Part shown: positions 34,201 through 45,410 of the stretch, in pieces
Layout: each line of letters starts with the position of its first letter
Numbering within the stretch: the first letter of the stretch is position 1
NCBI GenBank assembly: GCA_964036295.1
Contig: OZ038462.1
Coordinates: 28,085,759 to 28,149,758 of the forward strand
From: Plumapathes pennacea
Taxonomy: Eukaryota > Cnidaria > Anthozoa > Antipatharia > Myriopathidae
Length of the DNA: 64,000 nt
Direction: 5' to 3'
Notes under the pieces: model-generated
The model's database searches: none
Seen by the model: the letters and a program-made list of their open reading frames with translations, nothing else
What the model was told of the DNA's origin: nothing
Made by a program: the position numbers and the translations under genes

Positions 34201-37200
34201 AAAGACAAAAATCAGTTCTCAAAGGGACTATAGCATTCCATTGTGACTTAAAATTTGTTAGGGGACAGATTACGACAGTCCCAAGGTTAATTAGGTTCTA
34301 TGACTGAATAGATTGACTAATAACACTCCTCTTTTTCATTTGACCGATTCGTACGCCCCATATCCACCGTTTTGGCCATGCTTCACTTTCTTTTTGTGTA
34401 TGAGGATACATATCCATCCAGCTCACCTGAGCGACAGTTTTGGCTGTCTTTATATTTTTGTGACACACATATCAGTACCACAGATGAGTCCTGCACCGCC
34501 GTGGCCATGCTATCAAATATGGAGCCGCCCATCTCATCAACATCGAGCCACACTTTAAAGCCGAGAGATTTTAACTTGTCCCTGATCTGGAGAACAACAG
34601 GCTGTACGTCCCACTGGTAGCTGATCATGATATGCTGGTTGGAATCTGACCATACCAAGATAGAAAGTTTATAGATTAGTCAGTATCGAGCTAAATATAG
34701 AACTCAATATAATCAAGAGACTGTTGAAAAATCTCCTTCAATCACGATGTACTGCTAAGTTGCCGAGGTACTACAGATTCAAGTTTGACTAAAAAGTACT
34801 TATATTAGGGAATTTATGATTATAGATGAAGGCAAAAACACAATCAGTTTACAGTTTTTCACCACGAGGAAAAGTCTTAGGAAACTTAACGAAAACGTCT
34901 GAAACTCGCTAGTGGCTACACTATTTCACAGTAATTGTCTAAACGTACCCAGGCGTCTACGGCCGAAAAAGACAATTTTTCTAAAAATATATGATTTTTT
35001 CGAAGACGTAGATTGTACTTCTGTTTTACTCTACAACGATGATGAACAAATGTGGAATCCTTTCCGAACCTACCTTTAGCATTTACTTTTTCAGAACGCA
35101 ATTCCTTCCCCTGCAGCTCCCACAGTACCCCTGCTGCGGCCTTCATTATTCTACTGTCCTGACTTTGCTGCAGTTCTTGCAACACACGCATCGCTTCTTC
35201 GTCTTTTTTGATGTTTTTCTTGTTTTCTTCATCAAACGCCAAAGTCCAAAGAGTCTCCGCAGCAACAATTTTTTCTTCTTCTGTATCTGCACCCTGAATC
35301 ATCTTCACAAGAACAGTGCAACCCCCATGTTTACCAATCTATCAAATAAAAATTCAAATTTCACGGACTGAGCCTGCATTTTGAGAAAACATAATAATTC
35401 TTTCATAAGTATAATCTTCAAGCACGGCAAAAGTGTCAAGTTTACTTTGGTTTTACAATTTTAAAATATGCCGTTCTAGTTGAAAGTTATGTTACTCAAC
35501 TTAACATTCTGACTATATGAAAGGGGCTAGCTTCCACGTACGATGCAACTAAACATACGCAGGCGCAGTTTCTTCGCTCGTTATTTTCAATCGTATTTCT
35601 GACCAACACCGTGGAAATAAGTTTCACTTCCGTTGGTCAGCGTTTGCCGCAAATTTCACTTCGTATGCAAGCCCCGATTTTCTTGTGCACAACTTGACTA
35701 ACTTACAGGTGTGGATTGAGAATAGTACTGGATTTCTTGGGTAGGCTATAGCCCATGCTTTTTGTCAGGAAATGTTACGAGTGTTACACTGAACCACAAA
35801 ACCTGCACAATGACCGCTGACTCAAAATACGGCCACGTGTAGGCCGAAAAGTGTATTTACACGGCGGTCGGTTTGACCACTTGGGCTAGAGCATACGTGA
35901 ATGCCGTACTTCTAATAGTTCAGGAACCTGAAACAAACTGTCTTTCTTAAGTTACCTTCTTTTTGTTGCTATCATTTAATGCAACTCTTCCCAGTCCTTC
36001 TGCGACCTCAACGCTGCTGTAGCCCATGTATCTACGGTCACTTTCATTGAGTGCTAACCCAAGGATACGAATAAGCAACACAATTGGTTCTGTGTGAGGA
36101 AAAATAACAAAATCATGTATAGAATAATCATACGTAAGTCCGTCAGTGTGTCCGTCTGTATTGCTCTTACACAGGCTTCCTCTGATCCTAATATGGAGAT
36201 AAGCATTTTTTCGTCGATCCTTATACAGAGGCAATTATTGTTTCAGAATGAAGGTATTGTGGGACTCGGAATTTTCGTTTTGACCCCTAAAAGGTACTCA
36301 AATGGGCGTGGCTTGAGCTCATTTTTACCCCTAAAAGGTACCAAATTATGTGATAATAAATGACCGTGATTTTGACCCCTAAGAGGTACGACGAGCATCC
36401 CTGTCCTTTTATTTGCACGGAAAGCGCATATCTTGCTTAAACTTTATAGAAATAAACTCACTCGACTCAACGTACCTTCGTCAGACATGATGAGTTCGTT
36501 GTTTTTCTCGTCAATCAGATGAGCTAAAATCAGCAGCCCATAGATAGAAATGTCTTCGTCCTCAGATTTCAGGAATGGAGCAAGGATTTTCACAGCGTTA
36601 CAGTTGTTGAAGTACATCCTAAGGGTTGTGCGTCTGCTTAGATTATACAAAATCCCGAGGATCTGTTCCAGGATTTCCCATCGTGTGTTATCATGTGGAA
36701 TCGGCTACAAAAACACAAGACGGCAATTCTTTCAAGAGTGGAGCTTGCAGGTACTATCCCTTTTCTGACTCATTTTTCTTTTTCCCGAAACCCTCCAGTC
36801 AACTTCGACAATTTTCTTTTTAAAATTAGAATGTCGACAATTTTTTTTAATATTTAAAACGTCGTTAGTGTGGGGAGTGGTGACCGACGTACAGTATAGG
36901 GGAGTTGGTGTTGTGTACTTGTGGAAGGAGAAAAAGCGGGGATCCTGTACAAAAACAAATGTGACAGTCCTGGGGCCAATTCAATAAACATTTACACGTG
37001 TACTTTATGAGTTGGACCATTATTCAAACGCCACTAAACGGACCCCAATCGGACAAAAGTATGTAAAGCATTACAGATACAGGTCTAAAACTGCATATTA
37101 ACTAGTACTGATCTGGTCATGGGGGAATTGGCCCAACTTGTAACATACACTTGTAAATGTTTTATTGAATTGGCCCCTGGGGTACAAATTGGGAACGCAG

Positions 37201-39140
37201 GGTCGCTCACGGGAGGTTAAACAGCACATTATACATGTTAGTACAACAGTAAGTGTTAATTTCATACTTTTTCCACCTCACGAGACAATAGTCTTACCTC
37301 ATCTTTCGCTGCATTTGGTAAGCATGTCTTTAACTCGTCGGACATCTCCACCAATAAAGGAACTAGCCCAGCCTTGCCACAAGCAATGCAGAAATTGTCA
37401 TTCAGGTCGGCAAAATTGTGAATAGCACCACAGAAACTGCCTGACAGAATATCCTGTGCAACCTTGAGTTCCCTCTTCTCATCATCTTTGTTCACCTATT
37501 GTCATAACATGTGACATACACTGCAGTTATATACGGGTCATTATTTAAGTCTGTATCTTTTCCTTTCCCAGAAGAGTGAACTCCCATTCTCTTGATTCTT
37601 TTATGAGGGCCTAGATGGGGGTGTCTGCATAACACTTAACAGTAAGCCCCATCTAGGCCCTCTTTTATCTCCGAACATCATAATATAAAAGGTCAAAGAC
37701 TGGACAGTAAATGTACTTCGATACAAAGTCCAAGACAAACTTCTAATTTTCATTTCCAGTGAAGGACAATTTTTATATGAAAATTAGAAACTTCATTTTT
37801 GCTATGGCAAAAATCGAATGGAGACAAAAAACTCATAGACCACGATCGAACTTGCTTCAAAAAATCGCTTCATTCAATTCCCAGTTGGCAAGCTTGCCTC
37901 CCATACAGTTGCACAATATCCGGGTAATTGCAACTGTCACGTTTACTTAGCCCCTCACGAAAGCTCGGAGGTTAAAGAATCCCCCCACACACAGACAACA
38001 ATACGCTATGCCTTGGAGGTTTGCGACACTACTATTTGTGATAATAAACATTAACGCATGTCCAACCTAAATTTTATATTGAAACTCGAAACACCAATGG
38101 CTGGAACAGAATTTCGGCATTTGCCATCTTGGTTGAGCTGAGCCGATAAAGCGCCTTCCTGTTCCTCGGTGATGGATATTTAATTAGTACAATTTGGTCT
38201 CTGCTCGAGTATTTCTTTTTTTCTGTGTTTCTGACCATTTAGTTTCTAATGTGGGTCAGGCGGTTCAAGCAGAAGTATTTAGAGGTTAAATTCCATCGCG
38301 AGCAGCGAAACAACTTCGAGCTGATCGAACGTACATACATACACGTACGCGGCTTGCGGACCTATTACAAACACATGTACGTGTGTATACACAACGCATG
38401 CGAATCCGTGTACAAAACATTCTAGCTAATTCCTACCGGAGTGTTTTTTAAGAGTCGTTACAGTAAAATGATTGTCACGTAGTTACCTTTCCTTGTTCTT
38501 TTTGTCCGCTGTCGCGGTCGTCCTTATTCTGGTCGTCATCCCCTGCAGCCGTTGGTCCATCTTCACGAGAAGTAGTTGTCTCATCGTCATCATCATCGTC
38601 ATCATCAGTATCATCGCATGGTTCTCTGTCCCAAGTTGTTATCTCTGGAAATCGGCTTTTCAAGGTAACAAAAATGTCGCGGGCAATGTTAGGAAACCCT
38701 AGAGCGACCACGAAGTCAACTAGTTTACTCTGGGAAAGCGGGTTATCTTCTCGCTGAAAGTACATGTCATTCAGGACTTCACCGAAATCGTCGATACTGG
38801 ATTCTGTGGACAACACAAGGTCGGATTCTAAACATTCTTTCAGGCCTTTGACAGCTGCGAAACATTTGCTCAAGATCTCTTCCAGCTCCCGATTCTTTTG
38901 TACATAGTCATCCAAGATCTGCTTGTCTGTCAAACCACTGGAATCGGACTCAGTTGCAGGTTGATCGCTTTCCTTCTGTTCTCTGCTCACCTGTTCGACG
39001 TTGTTTGTAGTCGTCGCTTCGACAGCATTCGTTTGAAACAACTTGCCATTTGTGTGCGGTTGTGAATCCATTTGAGTCAAGAATTCTGCACTACCATAAA
39101 CAACATGGCTCCGACGTCCTTTGGTGTTTGCAGATCCCAT
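31241..39140 (-). CDS. ARM-TIR-SAM protein, paralogue B (10 exons, 727 aa)
   Basis: Exons (minus): 39140-38487, 37495-37298, 36704-36476, 36089-35956, 35338-35074, 34645-34427, 33776-33570, 33314-33212, 32175-32106, 31345-31241. Every intron phase equals that of paralogue A; exons 3, 5, 6 and 9 have the same lengths. It starts MGSANTK, again an N-myristoylation-type start (chosen over an upstream ATG at 39212 for this reason). Exon 1 is longer and ends in an acidic tract (eight Asp in a row, near 38600) absent from A. ARM-like repeats span about 219-493, TIR 498-635 (ISYQWDVQ, DVDEMGGS, CRSE retained), SAM-like domain about 650-727. Likely a signalling or NAD-cleaving TIR protein, by family. 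Intron 8 holds a hammerhead ribozyme motif and a G-tract element; introns 2 and 9 hold MITEs. Confidence 0.85.
31598..31850. mobile_element. MITE in intron 9 of paralogue B
   Basis: Terminal inverted repeats AGGCCCTGTTGC / complement of acagcgcct, each followed inside by a GGCAACTC inverted pair. A T run of about 28 bases (31712-31739) lies inside. PIF/Harbinger-like ends (TTA next to GGCCCTG). Confidence 0.6.
32492..32518. repeat. A tract
   Basis: Run of about 27 A just 3-prime of the ribozyme on the plus strand (a T tract in the transcript). Confidence 0.9.
32532..32611 (-). ncRNA. Hammerhead ribozyme, type I, intronic and sense to paralogue B
   Basis: Read on the minus strand: core CUGACGA (32587-32581), stem II GGCC-CAAAAA-GGCC (32580-32567), GAAA (32566-32563), short stem III closing on GUC, with the predicted cut between 32555 and 32554. 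Stem I pairs 32588-32593 with 32549-32554 (6 of 6). An outer helix of 11 perfect pairs joins 32601-32611 to 32532-32542, with an internal loop between, where tertiary contacts occur in type I ribozymes. All conserved core bases are present. Seen directly; self-cleavage is inferred. Such motifs occur in Penelope elements, retrozymes and some vertebrate introns. It lies 357 nt upstream of exon 9. Confidence 0.85.
32621..33060. mobile_element. G-tract-bounded MITE-like element, copy 1
   Basis: Starts CCCCGGGGGGGTACTCCC and ends GAGTAC plus about 27 C. Perfect inner inverted pair GGGGAGGCTCCGCCC (32656-32670) and complement (32999-33013). The body has repeats of AGGTATA/TTTTAAAGGGT. A relative lies at 61111-61440. 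In intron 8 of paralogue B. Confidence 0.75.
36270..36400. repeat. Short tandem repeat, GACCCCTAAAAGGTAC type
   Basis: Three spaced units in intron 3 of paralogue B (about 36283, 36332, 36374). Confidence 0.65.
36972..37177. mobile_element. MITE in intron 2 of paralogue B, 206 bp
   Basis: Terminal inverted repeats of about 25 bp starting GGGGCCAATTCAATAAA. Confidence 0.75.
37605..37662. repeat. Hairpin with 16-bp perfect stem
   Basis: GAGGGCCTAGATGGGG at 37605-37620 pairs with 37647-37662; loop 26 bp. In intron 1 of paralogue B. Confidence 0.85.
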
Positions 39141-39706
39141 CAGCCCTTGATGCAGCACCTTGTGAAGGGTATTGGAAAACACGATAGGGTCACGAAATGC
39201 AACCGTAATCAAACGTGAGTGACGAATCTGATCTGCAAATATAAACCCTGTTAACTACGCAAACACGACTGGGGTCGACACGCTTCGCGTGGCATCGCGT
39301 TCTCGTCCTCCTACGAGGTCAGTTATTCCCTTCCCAATGAAAACTTCCAGGACTCTCGCTTTTCTCGGCACGAACAGAGGTGTCAACTAAAATAATAACG
39401 GCTTTACACGGCAAGATTTCAGTTTACAAGTCGCCGACTGTGCGTTTTGATGTTGTGTTTGTCACTACAGGCAACAACAGATTCAGCGCGTCGGTCTATT
39501 TTCAAATCACACGACTTTCACTCCGTCCACTTACCTTGGTTTTTTGACCGACCGATAGATTACATTTCTTGTTTATTGCGGCGCTGTAAAACAGGATCTT
39601 TCTTTTTAATATCTTTAGGGCAGCGATTCATTTTTGTGTGACTAACTTTAAACAGAATAAATTGTTATTAATACAAAATGCAAATCATTTCACGGTTCAT
39701 GATCAG
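39141..39706. other. Upstream region of paralogue B
   Basis: 5-prime flank of the minus-strand gene. No TATA box or initiator could be fixed by eye; an upstream in-frame ATG at 39212 is thought not to be used. Confidence 0.3.
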
Positions 39707-40200
39707 TTAGGCGCTGTTTATATGAGAAAAAGTTGGCCCGGGGACCCGGGTCACCTTCCTCCCCGAGTCACCCTGGGCGCGCCAACTACTCATACATTTC
39801 TTTATAAATCGAAGCGAGCGTTTACATGACAAATCACAACTTGCCCCGGGAGTCAGGGTGACCCTGGGTGCCGGCAAACTTTTCTCCATGTAAACACTTT
39901 GGCTCGGGAGGGACAGCCAACTCGCGTTTACGGAACTCCGTTAAAAACAAAATTTTGGCATAATCGAAAACACAAGAGCACAGAAATCAACAATAAGACA
40001 ATCTCTCTTTGGTCTGTCATCTGTGGGCTTTATAAACTGAGCTTTAAAAATTCTTCCCAGTCTCCAAAACCGAGAGGGTTAGCTTTGACCAGATTTACCC
40101 GGGACAACTTTTTCCATGTAAACGCTCTGTAAACTTGATTCGGGGAAGAGGGTGACGCGGGGCCCCGGGTCAACTTTTTCTCATATAAACAGGGCCTTAG
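39707..40200. mobile_element. PIF/Harbinger-type MITE, about 490 bp
   Basis: Ends TTA|GGCGCTGTTTATATGAG and its inverted counterpart CATATAAACAGGGCC|TTA, so a TTA target duplication. Inverted GC-rich blocks (GTTGGCCCGGGG and relatives) recur inside. A short related piece sits at 56735-56790. Confidence 0.7.
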
Positions 40201-40444
40201 TCCAATATTGACTCAATTCGGGCTCAAACTAACTAATAGATTGGCTTGATTTGAGTTTTGATCATTGTCATATATTTTTCTCGGAAACTAACGAAGACAG
40301 TGTTCGCATCATTGTTTTATAACCAGCATCGTTTTGTTTAATTGTTTAGTCAGGTTTCCTAAGCTAAAAGTGTACAGAAATAACTTTCAATAAAGGTTTT
40401 TCTTCTGTCGCATGAGTCTTGTGCATTGTGGCGCTTCTGGAGCC

Positions 40445-40689
40445 AATAGACCCCTTTATGGATTTAAATGCATGATGGTAATCAGGGCAAATAAACTGCA
40501 TTTATTACATTTGTTTTTCTGATCGGTAGAACTTCGGAGCACTCAAAATTGTCATTTGCAAGCTTTCATTGGTTGTAGATTGAGATCGGTTTCACTATTA
40601 AACGGAGACTTCTTGCACGCGTCGCCGCCATGTTTCCTTGTTCTTGCCCCGATTACCATAATGCATTCAACTCCGTGAAGAGGTCTATT
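40445..40689. mobile_element. MITE, 245 bp
   Basis: Imperfect inverted ends of about 45 bp starting AATAGACC, including GCATGATGGTAATC / complement. Confidence 0.65.
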
Positions 40690-40853
40690 CCGTGCAATTG
40701 GCGCGCTCTAATTAGATAACTTGTGATTCATAGTATAATTAACTATGAAAGTATAATGCGTATTCATAATGCGAAGCAAAAATTGCACGCTTCAAGCGTG
40801 AGATGAAGTGACACTGCGCTGAATTTCTGCTTTAGCTTAAAAATCATCTCTGA

Positions 40854-41034
40854 GGGCCCGGTCGCACCGGGAAGTTTAGTCGATAAAAACTCAGCATCGA
40901 GAGCAAAACGACGGTTCCTTCAATGTTTGGTAGCAACTTGCTGACAGATAGTTCTGGTGACAAGCGCTGTTTGCACTCCAAATGATGCAAATGTTGATAT
41001 TAATGTCGTTAAAGTTAAGAGTGCGACCGGAGCC
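40854..41034. mobile_element. Small inverted-repeat element, 181 bp
   Basis: GGGCCCGGTCGCAC at 40854-40867 is inverted at 41021-41034 with two mismatches. The 79-aa minus-strand ORF beside it is not supported. Confidence 0.4.
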
Positions 41035-41454
41035 TAAATTTAAATACTCGAACTCCAGAGCTACAAATTCACACCCTTTTATCCGTGGTGTTGTTTTTAC
41101 TTTTCGGCCAGCGCAAATTTCTACCAGCAACTTCCACCGTTCGCACTCTTTCGAGGATCACCCCCGACGCCGCTTTATTCTTCGGCTGTTCATCACAATG
41201 GACCGGTTTCCTTACCAGGGGAGGGACAAAGCGGCACGATGTCGCTTGTGCGCATTGTTAGTTTGCACTGAATCTAGTACAAGACTACCACTATTTGTGC
41301 GAAATGCCTATTTTAGCTCTAAAAGTATCGAGTTATTAGCTATAGTATTACGTTTTCCTTCCGATATGATACAAAAAGATCCGAAGTGAGTGCTAGACAA
41401 CGAAAGACTAGAAGTATGCAACACGCATTTACTTTTCCTTTTTATTACTATTTT

Positions 41455-41457
<3 letters not shown>

Positions 41458-41494
<37 letters not shown>

Positions 41495-41585
41495 GGGGGG
41501 GGGGGGGGGGGGGAGAAAGCGAAATACCTGAAGGAGGGCGAGACCTAGAGATATCGCCCTGTTGGGGGGGGGGGGGGGGGGGGGC
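41458..41585. repeat. TG microsatellite and two G runs
   Basis: TG array 41458-41492, then G runs at 41495-41514 and about 41563-41584. Gly-rich ORFs here are artefacts of these runs. Confidence 0.9.
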
Positions 41586-42289
41586 AAAATCCCTGGGACA
41601 CCGGTCTTTGATGATCGTGATGAAGTACTCTATAAAAAGCTTAAAGAGAGATGTATTTCAAGAGAAAAATTAACTGAACAAAAGTATATCACACTGCACC
41701 GATGTGTAATAAAACTGATATTACGCTGTGAGTCAAAGGCATGTAAAGCCATGAAAAAATTGGGTATCTCAGCTCGGTTTATTATATATTTTTTGATAGA
41801 TTCTGCCTTTGACCCGGTACGGTTTGCAATAATTTCTTCTTTCAAGAATATGCCGTGGTTATTTTATGAAAGCAATATAACACTGTTCTCAGAACTATAA
41901 ATACATGGTCTGTCTGGAGAACACTTCAGCGGAAAAGGCAGAGAAATTCATAAGTCGGTTCTGGAGTTGTCCCTGCATATCAATACCGAAAGATTCTGTT
42001 AGTCTCTGGAGATGGGACAGTCGGTGATTTCGGTCACTCGGGCCAGAGAAGTATTTCCCTGATAAACTATTATATTTTAAGTGTGACAACAGTGACTATA
42101 AATGTGCTGTTAGTAACGTAGTGTTAATTGAGCTTCAAGTTGCTGCAGGCACCGAGCCAACAGTTAGTTACCTTAATTAATTTGCACTGACAGCAGTAGC
42201 CACCCTCTATGCGCAACAAAATATAAACTGGGCGGGCAAGCCTAAAACAAAATGTGACCCTCCTGTTGAAAAGGGTCATTAAGGTGAAA

Positions 42290-42420
42290 AACGAAAACGC
42301 GTTTAAATCCCCGTTTAAACGAAAACGCGTTTATACGATCGTTTAAACGCGTCTAAAATTCGTTTAAGCGCGTTTAAAATTCGTTTGAACGAGTTTAAAA
42401 TTTGCTCAAACGTGTTTAAA
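42290..42420. repeat. Tandem array of GTTTAAAC-type units
   Basis: About six degenerate 20-24 bp units built on CGTTTAAACG / GCGTTTAAAATT, many with the palindrome GTTTAAAC. Confidence 0.85.
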
Positions 42421-42978
42421 AATCGTCTGTTGTCTTAATTTGCGGAGTCTTCTCTTCGCCCGCTTTTTCTCCTGAAGTTTCCGATTTGCGTTCAAGCGCT
42501 GTTCTCTTTGCGGAGTTGTCTGCGTTACCCGTTTCTGTTCATGTCGCTTTCGATCGGCATTCATGCGCTGTTGTTCGCTCGTTTCACGATTTCGCCTTGC
42601 TCGTGCCTGTTCCCTTCTCATTTGAAGACGAGCTTCGCGAGACTGTTGTGTTTCAAGTTTTTCAGTTAAGTTTTCCATTTTCGTGAACGCAGCTACAATA
42701 TATTGTTGCTTCGTTCAAATCTAAATGCTTCGTTCAAATCTAATTTCTCTAAGTTATTCCTAGTAAAACAACAGGGCACACGTGATCGATCCGGCCTTTG
42801 TTATTGGTTAGCGGGGTAACCGCGCCTAAAGTCGTACGCCAGACAGACAGACTGACTGACTGACAGACAACGTTAAATTTCGAGATGGCGACAGGCTTGG
42901 AGTCCCCAAGTAGGCGGTATAATATTACTGCATTAGTGTCATGAGTATTTCCCTCACTTCGTTCGGGGAAAAAACACA
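42406..42978 (-). mobile_element. Helitron-like 5-prime piece, copy 1
   Basis: On the minus strand it starts TCCCCGAACGAAGTG (about 42978), then runs to an ORF (42678-42406, 90 aa) beginning MENLTEKLETQQSRE and made of Arg/Glu/Gln-rich repeats (RREQARARRNRETSEQQR, TPQREQRL). Such repeats open many Helitron replicase-helicase proteins of invertebrates, and a TC start agrees with Helitron ends. No helicase or Rep motif is present here. An inverted copy lies at 49620-50290. Confidence 0.45.
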
Positions 42979-43002
42979 TTTTAAAAAATGCCCCCAACCA
43001 AC

Positions 43003-43500
43003 TACAACCTCTCCTATGGAAACGGTTTATTGACGACATCTTTATGATTTGGCCACATGGCAAAACAACACTCCCTACTTTCCTCAACCACCTCAACTCA
43101 TCCCATCCCACCATCAAATTTGTACACGAACAGTCCCAAACATCAGTCAACTTTCTTGACACAACCATCCGTCTAACCCCCGACTACAAACTTGAATCCT
43201 CCCTCTACATTTAACCAACTGACAAGGGACTACTCCTACACAACTCCTCCCACCATCCCCATTCATGTAAAACAGGAACAATCTACAGTCAAGCCCTTCG
43301 ATACCGACGTATCATTACCAACGACTACGAGCTACAACAACAACTCGCACGACTACACAATACTCTTAGCAAGAGGCTACGCCCACTCTACGATACAAAA
43401 GACATTTACAAAAGCAACACAATATACTCAAAAACAACTCCTCCAACCAACTGGAAATAAACAGAAAGAAGGGAAGGTTCTACCCTAGACAATCATTCAA
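43003..43500 (+). mobile_element. Penelope-like reverse-transcriptase fossil
   Basis: Reading shows LLWKRFIDDIFMIWPHG (the FIDD catalytic box of Penelope-type reverse transcriptase), then HPTIKF, SVNFLDTTIRL and a PTD...RIIT region. This order is typical of the palm and thumb of Penelope-like elements. It is broken and partial; the rest of the protein is not recognisable. Confidence 0.7.
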
Positions 43501-45210
43501 CAACATAAATAGACATGCAAGTTCAAATCAAGAACAACCCACAAGAACCCCACAGCAACCCAGAAGCTCCAGTGGATTCCAGCCAGAGCCAAATAAGCGA
43601 ACACTATGTCAAAATAGAACTATTCAAAATCATAATTAATCAGTACTCTTGTTTCCAAGTGATATTCTCACTAACTATGCCAAATCACAATTTCCCACAA
43701 AATATTTATTATACAAACCATAGTAAACCACAATGTAATTTCCATTTTCATTCTGTATATATTCCACTATTTTCAATTAGCAATACAAATATATACATAT
43801 GTTTCTCTTTCACCTTAATTCATTTGCAACAACCGATTTGTACATCAATAAAAATACGTTATTTCACAAAATTTAAACACTACCAACTCCTACAAATCTT
43901 ACCTCTTTATTGTTCTACCATCCACACACGAGATGTTACATGTCAAAAAAGATTCAGCCGATCCACAAAAAATTAACACTGGCCTCCTCAATCTCACTCA
44001 ACGATCATTCAAACACTGCAGGCTTCAACGACGAATCCGCTGCATGCAATATCATCTATCATAAACGAACAGTCACACTTGCCCGGAACAAAATGGTCAA
44101 CCGAGCCGTTTCTCGCAAGGATACGACCACAAACACACCCACGAGCGACTCAACTAAACAGAATTCCATTAGTCTTTTCACACACGAGATGGTCGACCCC
44201 AAGTGTCCGTGTACTACCGCTGACCGTGGTCATGTGCACTGCAGACTCATACGAACAAAGCCGTCCAGGATGACGTACTGCTTCGAACCAAACAAACCCC
44301 CCCCCCCCCCCCCACCACACCATCCATAATCGTTAATAATTATCGGCGCGCACTCCCGATTGGTCATAACAACACACGCCCCCCTCAAACCAAACGCATC
44401 TTAGCGTCCCACGCGCCGCTGTTACGACCTCATTTGCCGCTGCCTGCCATACAATCTACTAAAGATTTAGCAAAGCGCCTGGGTGCCATTAGAAAGTATC
44501 GACCTTCGGGGATATATCGAGGTAACTTTCTTTTCCTATTTCCCCCCCCCTCCCCGCCCATTTGTTGAACTCTTGACCATCGATCCCCGGTTTTCTCCCT
44601 TCACCCTCAACTCGGCCAGGGCCAAAAGTTTGTAACCGCCGAACGTGTCGGGCATGGATGGCGCGCGCCTACCATTTCGAAACACGTACCATCGAAGGAA
44701 CTTTCCACCTTCATGGAGCAACCACGTTACTATGCCCCTGATGAGAATAACACGGTTGCTTCGACGGACGAACCACTCATGATGGTCATCAGTTAACCAC
44801 ATTTTTTCGAGCGCTCTCCCCAACCACCCGTTCCACCCCCAAGTCATGTATTTATTAGCCTTTATTCCACGTACACGCCGATCCCTCCGTTCCGCCGCTT
44901 CCTTTTCAATCTCCGCTCGGTTTTCTCTGTTACAGTAACTCCCATTCCCATTCTTTCACAACGCACGTGCGCACCAGAGGTCACCAATTCCACATTTCTG
45001 CCCATTACCACGTTCCCTACACTTCTACAACCTGACCACAGCCGCATTTTAGCGCTGCAACATGTTATCACACACTAACATGCACAATTTCATATTACAA
45101 TCATATTCGCCAGCTTATCACCCCCGTAACCCCATATATAACTCACCCATTACTAATTTCCACACAGCAGCACAGGGGTCAAAATACCCGTAATACAATT
45201 TATACTACTT
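43501..45210. other. Remainder of composite segment, no gene recognised
   Basis: Low-GC pyrimidine-biased stretch, then a C run near 44297-44312 and C/T-rich sequence to 45210. The ORFs lack domain character; probably element-derived. Confidence 0.4.
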
Positions 45211-45410
45211 TTTTCACCTTAATGACCCTTTTCATCAGGAGGGTCACAAATGAGTCCAATTTGACACTTCCGTGAAAGAAAAGCCAGCACATAATGTGCC
45301 AAAAGACGCTTCGCCGTCGTCAAGGTGTACACATCAAACAGAGATTATCAGCCTTATGGTTATGAATTTAAGTCTTAGCAGGGTTTCTACAAGTGTTTTC
45401 AAGGTAAATA

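Larger units (their letters stand above)
42249..45252. mobile_element. Composite segment with 42-bp terminal inverted repeats
   Basis: Left end ATGTGACCCTCCTGTTG... (42249-42291) and right end (45212-45252) are inverted copies with few differences. Each end can itself fold through TGACCCT/AGGGTCA. Between them lie a GTTTAAAC-type array, a Helitron-like ORF piece (minus) and a Penelope reverse-transcriptase piece (plus). Whether the ends belong to one element or to two nested ones cannot be told from one copy. Confidence 0.55.

Noticed and set aside
39141-39212. Use of the upstream ATG at 39212 for paralogue B
   Set aside because: It would bury the MGSANTK start that is conserved with paralogue A.
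41386-41673. Gly-rich ORFs
   Set aside because: They translate G runs and a TG microsatellite.
45212-45252. Hammerhead core CTGATGA...GTGAAA in the 42-bp inverted end
   Set aside because: No stem II can be drawn between the two core parts; the resemblance is chance.
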